From NCBI GenBank assembly GCA_000231825.2, contig JH720329.1:527941-591940 (forward strand): 64,000 nucleotides of DNA. Direction: 5' to 3'. Both the position numbers and the translations under genes were made by a program. The notes beneath the pieces were generated by a model. The model saw nothing but the letters and a program-made list of their open reading frames with translations, was not told where the DNA came from and ran no database searches. How positions within the stretch are numbered: position 1 is the stretch's first letter; each line of letters starts with the position of its first letter. Positions 1 through 12,723 of this stretch are shown here, piece by piece. Source of the DNA: Tetrahymena elliotti 4EA. Lineage: Eukaryota > Ciliophora > Oligohymenophorea > Hymenostomatida > Tetrahymenidae.

Positions 1-785
1 AATTCAAATCTTAAAAATTAAAGTATAGGGCCAAGGCTTGTTGATTTAGATTAGGTTAAGGCTTACACATTGAACTAATCTTAAGTATCCTCGTAAGAGT
101 AGCTTGAAGATAAAAATATTTGTAAAATATAATTATAGCTAATAGATAAACCAATTGAATTAAAAACAAATGAGAGAAAATCTGAATTAGGAAAGCGTGA
201 AAATAATAAAAAAATAGATAAATTATTTAAAAAAATCATTTTCGGTTTCAAGTAAATTTATATTAATTGTAGTTTCATTAATAACATTAAATTTATTTTA
301 TTAAAGATTATTCAAGAAAAACTAGTTTTTAAAGTCTAAAGGATTGGACATAAACTACAAAAAAAAAATAGAAGAATAACTAATTAAAGATTTAGATATA
401 TTGCAGGTATATAAAGATATTATATTTTTAAAGAAATCAGTTATGGTACTTCTAACTTAAGATCAATTAGCTTCAATCCATTATATGGGATGTTCTTTAG
501 ATTTTTTAGATAAGAAATAAGATGTTTTAGATATAGAATCTGATTAATGTAATATTATTTAAAATTTACTTAAAATAATTATCATTAAAAATAAATATAG
601 TTTGCCATTATGAAAAGTAGTTTGCAATATCCAATTCAGAAAATTTTTAGCATTTTTATGCACAATCATTTTTATAAAGATGCTCCGATAAATCAAAAAT
701 TAGTTAAATAGATGAAAGAATTTTAAATTCAATTTGTAAATGCTACTCAAACTGAAATTATTTTTGATAATTAGTTTTAGATTAA
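1..785 (+). pseudogene. C-terminal remnant of ciliate transmembrane-protein family (copy A)
   Basis: This is the 3' part of a gene whose start lies left of the window. Its nucleotides match the C-terminal coding part of the copy at 3389-5501, starting at about 4745, through the LVDLDQVKAYTLNQ-like segment and the later QLIKDLDILQ-like segment. Relative to that copy it carries small indels that break the frame near 250-310 and again near 600-615, where a TGA follows. I read it as a decayed tandem copy. It could also be the end of an expressed gene with unusual splicing, but the indels make that unlikely. The molecular function of the family is unknown to me. Confidence 0.6.
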
Positions 786-989
786 ATAAAAACACCTATA
801 CTCCAGTCGTTTTTTAAATGATAATAAAAACTGATAAATTATTCTTTATTTAAATATTATTTAAGCCAAAAAACATTATTATTATATTATATTTGTTGAT
901 ATCGGAAATAATAAAAATCTACTTAAAAATAGCTAATTGAAATTCGATTGTATTTAGTAAAAGCAATTTAGAATATTATGACTTACAAA

Positions 990-2210
990 AAAAAAAATTT
1001 AATGAATTAATAATAGAAAAAGGGACTCTTTCTGGTTCTATTTTATCTTTGATAATAATTGCTTAAATAGTTATTTAAGTTATATTTCTAAAATGAAATA
1101 AAACTAACATATAGAGCTTAAAACGTTGATATATATAAATTAAATTATAAAATCAGTAGGTCTCTGTAAACTAAGGACTATTTATTTAATTTGAGTAGAT
1201 TTATATAACAACATCCTTGGGCTATATTTTAGACAATTAAAATTTAAATATCATTTATATAAAAATTTTGAGTTACAAATTTTAGTTTATCCCATATTTA
1301 ACTCAACAAAATTTATTAGTTAATTTCAATATAAAATCTAATGCTTCCTTCCAACTATTTTAGCATCAGCTAATATTTTTGGGTTTCTTTTTATTCTATT
1401 CTAAAGAATTTTTTATGGTTTTAATAAAAAATGTTTACTAAGATGTAATAATTTTAAAACCAAAATAAATATTTAACAAAGAATAACATTTTGAAAAATT
1501 CAGATTAAAATTTCAAAATTCAGTTTTAAATAAAATCATAAATACAGCTCAAGATTTCTAAAAACTAAAAAGTAATAAAAGAAAGCATAGATCTAAAACA
1601 AGGAAATGGTCCACTACAACTTCAAAATTAAAAAATTTCATCCTTTATTGATGATATAAAATAAATGTGAAAATTTATATCTTTAAGCTTTAAGTTTATA
1701 AGACTTTTAAATTAAGATTAAGTGCTTACACAATGAACCAATCTTTGATATACTCATAAGAGCAACTTGAAAATAAAAATATTTGTAAATATAATTTTAG
1801 TATCTCGCCAAATTAATTAAAAACAAATGATAAAAAATTTGTTAAATTGAGAAAATGTGAAAATAATAAAAAAATAGATAAATTTATTAAAAAGACATTT
1901 TATGATTCAAGTTAATTGACTAATTTTGCTTTCATTAATTATTTTAACTTATTTTTAATCATAGACTATTCAATAAAAATGAGTTTTTAGAGTCTAAAGG
2001 AATGGACATTAACCACAAAAAAAACATAGAAGAATAACTAATCAAAGATTTCAATATTTTTTCTGTCTTACAAAGACTTTTTATTAAAAGAAATCCCTAA
2101 TAATACTTCTTACATAAGATGAGTTTGATTCAATTTTTTATATGGGACTCTGTTTTTATTTTTTAAATAAGTGTGAAGGTAGTCTAGATAAATAATCCAA
2201 TTAAAGTAAA
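990..2210 (+). pseudogene. Degenerate, internally deleted copy of the same family (copy B)
   Basis: Around 1010-1110 the sequence encodes the family N-terminal membrane segment (EKGTLSGSILSLIIIAQ) and then meets a TGA. It resumes near 1150 with the block that in the intact copy is KKGPFIQSEQ, so several hundred bases of the extracellular region are missing. The second membrane region (about 1365-1445) and the cytoplasmic tail (about 1730-2210) follow with many indels. The order of blocks is the same as in the copy at 3389, so this is a tandem duplicate under decay rather than a different gene. Confidence 0.6.
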
Positions 2211-3388
2211 TTTACTTTAATTTAAAGCAAAGAGTCCATTTCATTAATTCGATCGGTATTTATGAAACTGACAATATAGTACTCCCTAAATAATTTTCTT
2301 TGTAAATTTATCATAGTTAATAATGAATTAAATTCAATATTTTCAGATGAATGAAAATTATTTTGAGTCACTGTTAAAAATAAAATTATTTTTTACTATT
2401 TTGAATGTTTTTTTATTTCAAAAAATAAAATAGAAATAGTTGAAGAGAAAATGATTATTTTAACTAAATTTCAACTTTTAGGAATTTAGTCTTTTATAAC
2501 AAAATGAAAAAGAAATTTATCAAATTTATTCAATAAGGATTAAAATATTAAGTTAATTAATTATTTGTTTTATAATTTTTTAGCTCAAAGCTAGATTTCT
2601 TTTTATAAATTTTTTTGTAATATTTTGTATTTTTAATCTAAATAAAAAAAAAATACTTTTGATGTAAATAGTGAAGCTAATAAAAGCAATTATCTTTCAA
2701 AGAGTAACGAAAATAGATTAACATTAGCACCATTTCACTAAATAATCACTTCAATTTATGGTGATTAAGTTTTTTGTTTTTGTTAATTTTGTTTGATCTT
2801 AATTAATCCTTATTTTAATTTTTTTTATTTGTTAATTTTTAAAATTTAGATTATTTTAAATTATTCAGAATCTCAAAAATAATTTTTTTCTGCATTCATA
2901 TTTGTTATGATTTGATAAAATCAAACTACAAATAATTGCTAATTAAAATAGATAGATTTTATCATTTACTCGCTCTTTCATACTTTTATTAATTTTGTTA
3001 AAATTTTTAATTTGATTGGGTAATTTGAGTCAGTATTATATATATCGAAAAAATTGACTAAGGACTTATTCATTCAAAATAATGTAAGGAGTTCAGAATT
3101 TATTAGTAAAAAAAATTTATTATCTCATGGGGAAGAAAAAAAGAAGAGAAGAAGAAACTTAAAACAATAATAACTCAAAATTTCTAAAAAATTATTAAAA
3201 AAATAAACAATTATTTATTTTTTATCAAAAAGGTTTGAGAATATTAATATTTTCAAGACAAAAGCCAAAAAAAAGAAACTATTAGTGATTTAGATCTCTT
3301 ATTCAAGAGGTAAAGTAATAATTAAAATTTGTTTGTCTTATTATTCTAAAAAAAATATTGATAAAAAATAAAGTAGCAAAACATAAAA
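2211..3388. other. AT-rich spacer with one possible coding fragment
   Basis: Mostly AT-rich sequence without a convincing gene. At 2665-2765 on the + strand a short open stretch has coding-like composition (EANKSNYLSKSNENRL) and sits after a possible acceptor AG. It may be a leftover tail of copy B. I see no other feature. Confidence 0.4.
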
Positions 3389-5501
3389 ATGGGATTTAGC
3401 AATTTAGATTATTTTTCAAGTTCTTTTAAATTTAATATTAAAGGATAAAAAGTAGAAAAAGGAACTATTTCAGGGTCTATTTGCACTTTGATTATGATTG
3501 CTTTATCCATTTCATATTTGATTTACTTATTTCAGTTGTACTTATAAAATGAAATAGAGCCTTTTTACAGAGCTTAAAATATTATCAATAACACTACTGA
3601 ATCTTTAGATGTTGACTACAATATTTATGCTTACAAAATAGAAAATATTGTTTAGAACTCTAGTTTAATTTATACTTACTTAGATATACAAGCACAACTT
3701 AACAATGGAACTCAAGTTTAAAAAGTTTCATTTTCAAACTAAAAATTGTACTGATCCCAATTTATAAGGTTTTTAATGCTTAGATTAGATTATGTACACA
3801 AATGATTAATAAAAGGAATAAATAGAAAATAAAAATAATAAATACAAATTAACTTTAATTTATTTCTTAACTTTTAGCTGCTTTGATAGCAAATAGGATA
3901 TATTTAAGTGTGCTCCCCGAGCTCAGGTTAATGATACATTAAATAGTAGCTTAATTACAATGAAATTTTCACTTTCTTAATTTAATATTTAAATGTAAAA
4001 GATGGATTAAACCTTTTAAACTGTTTTGATTTTAACTTCAGCAGATTAATATAAAGTTACATAAATTAAATAATAAAACTAATATGTTTCTGTAAAAAAA
4101 GGACCTTTTATTTAATCTGAATAGGATTTTACAGCACCCTTTAGCTATGTTGTTGATAATTAAAGCTTAAATAGATAGTACATTGAATAAAATTTTGGGG
4201 GGTCACCTGTTAGTCTCATAAGTTTACAAGTAGACTAAATCCACTAGTAAATTTCAATACAATATCCAACGCTTCCTACTATTTTAGCATAAGTCAATAG
4301 CGTGTTTAGTCTTTTACTATTTTTGGGTTTTTTTATGAAATATGTTTCTTTTTACTCTATTCAATAAGAATTCTTTATGGTTTTAATTAAAAATGTTTAC
4401 TAAGATGCTTACCAAAAAATGATAAAATTAAACAATTTTTATTTTCTTAAAAATCAATAGGTAAAAAACTAAAAAAATACTAAAAAAGATGAAAAAAATA
4501 AAAATATACAACTTGAATAATAAAAAATCTGAGCATTAACGAAATAAGAAGCAAAACAGCAAATAGATAACAAAAAAACCTTAACATAGCCTTAAATGTA
4601 ATAAATATAATAAAAATAAGCAATTTAAGAATAAATAACTGTAGATAAAGAAAAAGAAAGTCAAAATCAAACTCAAACTCATTAAACCATAAAAATGATT
4701 TAATCCATTATTGATATAAATTAACATAAACATCAAAATGAAAATTCAAATCTTAAAAATTAAAGTATAGGACCAAGGCTTGTTGATTTAGATTAGGTCA
4801 AGGCTTACACTTTGAACCAATCTTCAATATCCTCATAAGAGTAGCTTGAAGATAAAGATACTCGTAAAATATAATTATAGCTTATAGAGAAACCAATCGA
4901 AGTAAAAACAATTGATAAAAAATCTACAGAATTAGGAAAGCGTGAAAATAGTATAAAAATAGATAAATTTATTAAAAAAATCATTTTTGGATTCAAGTAA
5001 ATTTATTAATTCTAGTTTCATTAATTATTTTAACTTTATTTTATTTAATAAAGATTATTCAAGAAAAACTAGTTTTTAAAGTCTAAAGGGATGGAAATTA
5101 ACCACAAAAAGAAAATAGAAGAATAACTAATTAAAGATTTAGATATACTACAGATTTATAAAGACATTATATTTCTAAAGAAATCAGTAATGATACTTCT
5201 AACATAAGATTAACTAGCTTCAATCAATTATATGGGATGTTCTTTAGATTTTTTAAATAAGAACTAAGGCATTTTAGATGTAGAATCTCATTAATGTAAC
5301 TTTATTTATTAATAACACAATTTAATTATTTTTTATAAAAATACAGTATGTCATTATGAAAAGTAGTTTGCAATATCTAATTCTGAAGATTTGTAGCATT
5401 TTTATGCACAATCATTTTTATAAAGATGCTCTGATGTATCAAAAATTAGTTAAATAGATGAAAGAATTTTAAATTCAATTTGTAAAAGTTATTAAAGCTG
5501 A
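3389..5501 (+). pseudogene. Near-complete ciliate two-membrane-span protein gene with one frameshift and one in-frame TGA (copy C)
   Basis: This is the most complete of three tandem copies. It starts MGFSNLDYFSSSF and has a membrane span near residues 30-55 (SGSICTLIMIALSISYLIYL). A long probably extracellular region follows with NNT/NNG/NSS glycosylation-like sites, then a second span (SVFSLLLFLGFFMKYV) and a Q/K-rich cytoplasmic tail of about 350 residues ending ILNSICKSYQS. The first frame runs 3389-3742. The rest (3747-5501) is open in another frame, so one base too many is present in the A-run at 3741-3745. A single in-frame TGA lies at 4530-4532. Without these two lesions the product would be about 700 aa. 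A young pseudogene is the simplest reading; sequencing error or recoding cannot be excluded. Function unknown. Confidence 0.65.
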
Positions 5502-6757
5502 AAAAAAAATTTTTGATAATTTGAGATATTAATAAAAAAACAGCTTTTCTACTGCCTTTTTTTTGTAAATAATAATAAAAAATAGATAAATTAATAATTT
5601 AAACATTATTTTAACAGAAAAACATAATTATAATATTGCTGTGATTGTAAATTTATATTAAATATTTATGAAAATATCTAATTTAAATCTTTTAATAAAA
5701 ATAATTCTTAATTTTATACCTCTCGTTAATTAAAAATGTAAAATAAAAGCAACTAAGTTGATTAAAATATATTTATTCTTTTTTTAATGTAAAGAAAAAA
5801 TTAGATAAATTGTAGAAAGAATTTTAAGTTTAATAGGTAAAAGCTGTGTGTATAAGTTGAAATATCTTTTTTGTATGTAATTTAAATATTATTTTAACAG
5901 AAAAACATAATTATAAAGTTGCTGTGATTCGTAAATTTATATAAAATATTTTTGAAAGTAGCTTATTTAAATCGTTTTTTTTTTAAGTAAAGAAGATGTT
6001 CTTATCAAGAAAAAATTCGATAAATTGTCATAAGGTCAAAAGAATTTTTTTTTCAATAAGTAAAAGGTATGTAAGTTGAAATATATTTTTTGCAAGTAAT
6101 TTAAAATCAAGTTAAAGATTTAAAATTTTTAGATAATTATTTCAAAAATGTAAAAAGCACACATATTTTTAAAAAAATATAAAAAAGCTGATTTCTTTTA
6201 AATTATATGCTAAAAAATAGGAGGGGAGGGGGGGGATGTTCATCTGGGACCTTATAATACTTATGAATTCCCATCATGAATCTAATTTTTAAATAATTTG
6301 TTATAAAAGTAAATTCATATTTAAAGTTAAATAAGAAAAAAATTTTCCAGTATATTTCTAAAACACTAGCTAAGAATATATTTTAGCTCAATAAAAATTT
6401 GTTACAAGTAACAGAATCAAATAGCAGGTTAATAAATAAATATATGCTAAATTTCATAAAGAAAAAATTTTAAAAGATAAATTGAAAAGAATTTAGACTC
6501 ACAAATACAAATTCAAATTTTTTCTATTTCTTTTAACTTTTCATTCTATTTTTAAGAGCATGAAGTATTAAATGGATTCTTTAGTGAAATCTCCCATTTA
6601 TCAAACTATTTTTATTAATTAAACAACAAGTAGAAATGATTTTTAAATTGAATTGATAATTAATAAAACTGCTGCTTATTAAAAAAATAAGTGTAAGATA
6701 ATGTATACTTTAATTTGAGAAATACAAAATACAATTTTTAATAATAAAATGAATTTT
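5502..6757. other. Spacer with direct repeats and a G-rich island
   Basis: No gene is seen. A block of about 95 bp at 5597-5690 recurs, slightly diverged, at 5879-5972, and parts of copy C's 3' flank recur again near 5800-6080. A G-rich run lies at 6220-6235. At 6570-6605 there is a partial duplicate of the 3' end of the neighbouring minus-strand gene (compare 6785-6815). Confidence 0.6.
5597..5972 (+). repeat. Diverged direct repeat pair (5597-5690 and 5879-5972)
   Basis: Both units contain TTTTAACAGAAAAACATAAT followed by a GCTGTGATT segment and an AT-rich tail. The period is about 282 bp. They lie just downstream of the decaying transmembrane-protein copy and probably record repeated duplication of its 3' flank. 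Confidence 0.6.
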
Positions 6758-8116
6758 TCATTGTATTTATAATAAACTTAAATTTGGAATGGATTATCTT
6801 AGCTAAATCTCCCATTTATCAAAGTCCTCACTGATCCAGCTACAAGTACCATGATAATAAGTCCACTATGTCTTTATTCTTAAGAATAAGTTTTGAAGAT
6901 TCTAAATTTTGCAAAGGCTTTAAAGAATATGCTATGCAGTACTCATTCTCCTGTAGTTGATTGATAATGAAAGTGTCTTAACCTTTGTTTTCAAAGATGG
7001 TAAATGAGAAATAATAGGGTTCAAATCTATTTAGGTAGGATAGCAAACCTCATCTAAAATCAAAGAAAGTTTTTCAACATTTAATTGAGTCAAAAAAGAC
7101 ACAAAATTGTTAATAACTTAAGGAGAAACTTACTAATATATCATTAAAGAAAGTTAATTATTATTTTATTTGACTTCTTCATCTGTGCTGTAAATTCCTT
7201 TTTCAAGTTAAATTTCTAATGAAATCAAATTTGTCAAACTAAATATAAAATCATAAAGAACTTTTCTTTAAGCTTCTCCTTTAGGTTCACTACCTTTAGT
7301 TAAATTTAGGATACTTAGAGATCTAATTTAATCTCTTTACAAACTGTATAGTTCTTTTAATGATTTCAAAGCTTGTTAATTGCCTTATAAAAATTCTACC
7401 ATGATTTCATTTTCTTACTCAGGAGCTCCTAATCCTATTGGCATTTATTGTTGTTGCTTTTTTGAAAAGAAGAAATTGTCATATTTATTCTTTTCCTCTC
7501 TAACAAAACTTTCAAATATACTAGCAATTTAGAATAATGTATTGTTGAAAGTATTATTTGGATCCTACCTTTCTTTAACAGGTAAGTTTGGATTATTTAG
7601 TTCATTCTCTTAGAAATAGTATATGCACTATCCACCAGCACAAGTTTCAGTGCATGAACCAGAGCAGTTTGAATAGCAAAAAGATTTGCGATCAGGAGTG
7701 CTCCAATAGACATTCCATATACTCCAAACAACATTAGAAACATTGTTATAAACTCTATTTGAGTTTAAAGCAATCATAAAATGATTGCATAAAGTCAAAA
7801 ATTCTCCTTTAGTTGAGATTGGACTTGACTAAGTTTCATTTTTGGTGACGAAATAATCTAAAATGCTTACAATACTTAAAGCTCTTTGGTTTTAAGAAAA
7901 AACAGTGTTTGAATCTAGCTAATTGATTTGGACATTGGGTTATGCAAAAAGATATCTTTTAGATTCTTTTTCAAATGAAATAGCAAGAGATTCATTCTAC
8001 TTTTAAATGGTAAAGTTAGGTTCATTAAAGTCATTCAACTTAACTTTTTGATTTATTTCTAAAGCCTCCAATAAGCCTTAGAAAATATCTTAAATATTTA
8101 CTCCAGTTTTAGACAT
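6758..8116 (-). CDS. Conserved-looking protein of unknown function, 452 aa
   Basis: A single uninterrupted frame in the ciliate code, starting MSKTGVNIQDIFQ at 8116 and ending at TGA 6760-6758. There is no signal peptide or membrane span. The middle holds a Cys-rich patch (CYSNCSGSCTETCAGGQC, about residues 160-180) and a Q-run (KKQQQQM). The C-terminal 150 residues contain spaced leucine motifs (VKTLSLSI, LQNLFLRI, IPNLSLLQI) that resemble weak leucine-rich repeats. I do not recognise a family. The intact frame and balanced composition argue for an expressed gene. A duplicated scrap of its 3' end lies downstream at 6570-6605. A possible upstream exon on the same strand (8410-8275) is too uncertain to include. 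Confidence 0.75.
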
Positions 8117-10392
8117 TTTAATTCAGATCTTTTTACTTCTTTTTTAATTTATTTTTTGATTGATTTTTTTAGAAACAAAATATATAAATAACAAAAAAAT
8201 TTTATTTTTACTTAAAAATAAAATGTGGTTTATGTTGATTGTTAAAAACATTATACAAAATAGATAAATACCATACCTCAACTTGCTTTCAGTTTCTGAT
8301 TTCAATAGTTTTGTACATTCTGATAAGAAAAAATTCACCTTCTCCATCAATATTTTTTTATAAATTTTTTGAAAGCATGAGAATTTTTTTATAAAACAAT
8401 ATGATACCATTTAAATTTGCCACAATATAGAAACCGACAAGCCATTATAGATCTATTCGATGAGTATATCCTTATATATTATCTAATTTTTATCTGTTTA
8501 TTATAAATAAAAATTAAAACCATAATTATAGTTTTGGAATGAATTTTCAAATTTGCATCTCCAACAAAATTAATAAATAAATTTATCAAAAATATGAAAG
8601 TTAAATTATAAAAGGTAAGATATTATCCAAATTTGAATTGGAATAGAAAATTAAATAATTTTAGAGCTACCTATTCACTTAATTAGGGTCTCTATTAATA
8701 TCAATTTTAAACTTTTCTAAAATAACAAAAATCAATTATGAAAATCCAAACCAAATTTAAAGTAAGCTATTTGGATTTATCTATTCAATTTATTATATCC
8801 ATGAAAAAACTGTAAAAAAAAAGATGTTATGAAAATTTAAATTGAAATAGAAAATCAAAATTGTAGTTCTAAATTTATCTGTCTATCTATTTAGATTAGG
8901 ATTGTCATTAATTTCAATTTATCTACTAATTTGTCTCAAACAAGAAAGCTTAATTTTAAAAAATTAGATTTTATCAAAATGGGAATAAATAACAAAAACC
9001 AAACCATTCTATCTATACTAATTAAATTTGAGAATGTGAACTGATAATTTTTTTATGGAAATTCTTATTGTTTCAGTATTATTTTTTATTTGATAGTCTT
9101 TCTTTTCTTTTTTTATAACGATTTCTATTCGAAAAAATAATTTGATCAAATTCTAATATTTTAATCTTGATTTAATTGTTCATTCAGAGGTCTAAAGTAA
9201 CACAATTTTCAGAAAACTAACAATAGATAATTAATTTATATTAAAAATAATGTACAAAACTTGGCTAAATTGATTTTAATACAGTATTTTGAAATAGTTT
9301 TAAACTTTTAGTAAAATGCAAATGGTTTATTGTTTTTATATCACAATCTATTTATAATTTTCTGATTCAAGTAATAGTTTATATTTAATTATTATTTTAA
9401 TATCATATTTAAATCGCTTTTCTTGAAAGAAAAATAACCTTAAATACAATATTAAAACAAAAACTTAACATTAATATTTTTTCTCAAGAAATAATTAATT
9501 TTATACAAAAATAATTTAATAAATAATTCCCTTCAAATAAAATACCATGCTAAATAAAAATTTATATATGGAATTAAACTCTGAAATAACATTTTATCAT
9601 TAAAATAATTTCTTTTAAAGTATCTAAGTTTATAAATTATTGTCTAAAATTATATGAAGTTATGAAGAATGAATAGTTTAAAGATTTTAATAATTCTTCT
9701 AGTTAATAGAAACAAACATATTTTCACTCTAAAAGTAAAAACTCTAATTTGGTTTTCTCTATTATTTTATTATATGCAGAGATCAAAAATCAATTAATTT
9801 TAAATTTATCATTCAAAAAAATGTTATTTTACACTTATATACTTCTTATTATAAAAATGATATATCTTTATTAATTGTTTCACAACAAAAATATTTTTTT
9901 AATTATTTAATTTAAAATATTTTTTTATTTTATTTAGCTATTAAAATTCAATTTTAATTTAAGGTTGATTACTTAAGAAATATATTTGTTGATAAAGAAT
10001 ATTTAAAAAATAATGAGCTTTTTCTGAGTAAAATTATAAGATAAAATGTATTAATTAAATTGAGGATAATCATAAAAATGTAATAAATAGTTTGAATAAC
10101 ATAAAGCTTTTTGAATTAGTATTCCTATTTTGTGATTGGATTATTTTTGCATTTTTATGATTACTGATTAAGAAAGATCTTAGATGACATGATAAACAAT
10201 AAATATTATTGAGTAAATCTTATAATAAAAAAATGTAGTAATATATTCCAACGCGTTGATATCAAAATTCACAAAGATATTTTTTACATAGTTATTGATT
10301 AAAAACTAAAAAATAAAAGAATTTATATCTTTAATTTCACACATATAAATTAAATAATAATAACAACAGCAAAATTTATATTGCAAAATAAG
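8117..10392. other. Long AT-rich intergenic region with weak internal repeats
   Basis: No supportable gene. Between about 8610 and 8960 two diverged segments share an AAATTTGAATTGGAATAGAAA-like core followed by a TTAGGGTC/TTAGGATT-like element. The remainder is low-complexity AT sequence. Confidence 0.6.
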
Positions 10393-11564
10393 ATGAAATC
10401 TACCTAATTTATTTTAGTTTTAGCATTAGCAATAGGCACTATTAGCTGCTTAGATCTTAACATAGGAAATAGAATGCCCCATTGCTTTTTTTTAGATCTT
10501 GCTGCTAAGGAAACGGTTAATATTCAATATGAAGTCACTGGATATAAAGCATAAGAATTCAAAATGACTGTATTAACATTTAGCATAATAAAAACAATTT
10601 AAGCCAAATTTTTATTGAAAAGCAAATGCAATAATATTCAATATTTATTTTATTTTTTATTTTTTAAATTCTTCAAGTTCTTATTTCTTGATCTATTTAT
10701 TGATTTAGGCGAAACACGCTTTTTGAATAAAAATCTAAACATGATTGTTTTTTAATTCAATAAATTAGATTTATGATCTTACCAAACCAGATAAGCCTAT
10801 TCATGTCACAGAAAAAGAAAAATCCTCAACTTATAGTTTATGGTCTCAAGATCCTAAAGAATACAAGGTTTGTTTCTATTCCACTGATAGCTCTGGAAAG
10901 ATTCTTTAATTTGAATTCATTAGGGGAGAAAAATAGGATGAAGGTTTCGTTAGTGATAGTAAAACATTCAAGATATATTCATTAAAGCATACAATAAACA
11001 TCTAATTAGCAAAAATATTTTATCTTTAAAAGTGAATTGATTGTAATACAAATCAAGCAAATTAGAATTATTAAAATGAAATATTTCTATCAATTATATG
11101 CATATGAGCTAATTCTAAAAAATTGTTATCCAAAAATTCAAAAAGAAATGCAACAAATTCTATTAAAATAGTTTGCTAAATGTGTTACTTAAAACCAAAA
11201 TATTTTAAGAAAGCTTTTTATTGATATTTTTTAAATTTTGAATAATTTTTTGAAAAAATAATAGAATCTTTGGAAAAGGTTTTCGATATTGTCTAAGATG
11301 CCCAATACCAATTGAATGTTATATACAATAACTTAAGACATTAATTGATGAAAACAGATATGCAAGCTAGAAGTAAATAAAATCAATATTTTTTAGGAAG
11401 TTTGTTTTAAAATATTTTGAAATAAAAAATAAGTTTTGGAATCAACTGAAAACAAAGTTAAATGGTGCAGTGTTATTAAGATGGTTTTGATGATTTCAAT
11501 TACCACTATTTAAATTCTTTTCTTAACTGGTCTTTTTAAGGATTCTACACCTTTTGGCATTTGA
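10393..11564 (+). CDS. p24/EMP24/TMED family cargo receptor (GOLD domain), four exons
   Basis: p24 proteins cycle between ER and Golgi in COPI/COPII vesicles and help sort cargo. Model: join(10393..10569, 10769..10958, 11265..11372, 11434..11564), 201 aa, the usual p24 length. Residues 1-19 are a signal peptide (ILVLALAIGTISC). The GOLD domain has the two expected cysteines (about C31 in PHCFFLDL and C94 in YKVCFYSTD). A coiled-coil stretch follows (EKVFDIVQDAQYQLNVIYNN), then the ESTENKVKW motif that precedes the membrane span in this family, a single span and a short tail. Exons 1, 3 and 4 fit GT/AG and phase well. The 3' end of exon 2 is less certain. The tail ends DSTPFGI and lacks the usual dibasic COPI signal. 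Confidence 0.85.
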
Positions 11565-12723
11565 AAAAAAATAAATTATTTAATGCTTTTAATTGATAAA
11601 TACATCTATTGAATTGAATTAATATTTTACGTTTTTCATAGTTAAAAATTTATTAATTTTGTATGAACAAAACCTTAAATTTTAAATAACTCTACATAAA
11701 ATTAACTTAAATATCACAAATTTTTTCTTTCTTCCTTTCTAAAAATGCATTCTCATAAAATATTTGATAATAGATAAATTTGTAATTTTAAATAATTCAA
11801 ATAAATAGGTTTAAACATACTATACTAATTAGTCTTTTGAAAAATAAAAATATATAAATGTGGTTAAAAAACTCTACTTAATATTTTGAAATATTTTTAA
11901 CAACAATAAAATTATAATTCTTTGCTTCTTAATTACAAATGTTGTACTTTTAACCATTTAAATATAAGGTGTAATATGTTTAAGTTTGACACTATTTTTT
12001 CATTTAAATTTTTACCCAAAATATCAAATTTAATTTGAAAAAATTTGCAAATTTTGGATATTTTTTTTGTGAATTAACCTGTATTCTATTGTAGATTCTT
12101 TATAAATATTATTAAAATTTTTCAAACAGCATTTATACAGCACCACTAGTAATATTCCTTTAAAATTTCATTTTTATTTAAATTTTTAATTTTATTGTTA
12201 GTTTTTTTAACAAGTAAATATTAGTTTTATCAATCTCAACTTTGAAAAAATATTCAAGTGGACATGAATTATTTCTAAAATAACAAATAAAATGTAATAA
12301 GTTAAAGCTTTTTAATTTAGGGATAATACAATATAAATTTTTCTTTTAATTGAGAGATATCAAGTAAATTAGTTTAACTTTTATTAGATAAAATAATTTC
12401 ATTTTGATGAGTAAATAATTTTTTTAGATTAGATATTAAATGCATTAATTGAATATCTAATTTAGTTGAATATTCATCAAAAGATCAAATAAAAATATAA
12501 TTGCTATGGTTAGATAGATATTTTTTAAAGAATAATTAGAAGTCTTTTTAAGATAAGAATAACTAAATCAGAATTAATTAATTTGCAAAAAAAAAGCGCA
12601 ATTTAGTTAGTAATAAAAATATAAAAAAGTGTATATGAATAAAAAAATTAATAATAATAAATTAATTCTAAAGATTTAAAATAATTGATCACTTAATTAA
12701 TTTGTAGAAATAGGCAAATAAAG
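11565..12723. other. AT-rich spacer
   Basis: I see no gene, RNA or repeat here. It separates the 3' end of the p24 gene from the 5' end of the UBR1-like gene and should hold the terminator of the first and the promoter of the second. Confidence 0.6.

Noticed and set aside
3741..3745. Programmed +1 frameshift of Euplotes type
   Set aside because: Euplotes sites are AAA followed by a stop codon; here TAA is sense, and a second lesion (TGA at 4530) makes pseudogenisation more likely.
8144..8410. 88-codon minus-strand frame upstream of the unknown gene
   Set aside because: Composition is AT-driven. Part (EKVNFFLSECTKLLKSETES) could be an upstream exon, but no convincing splice into the gene start was found.
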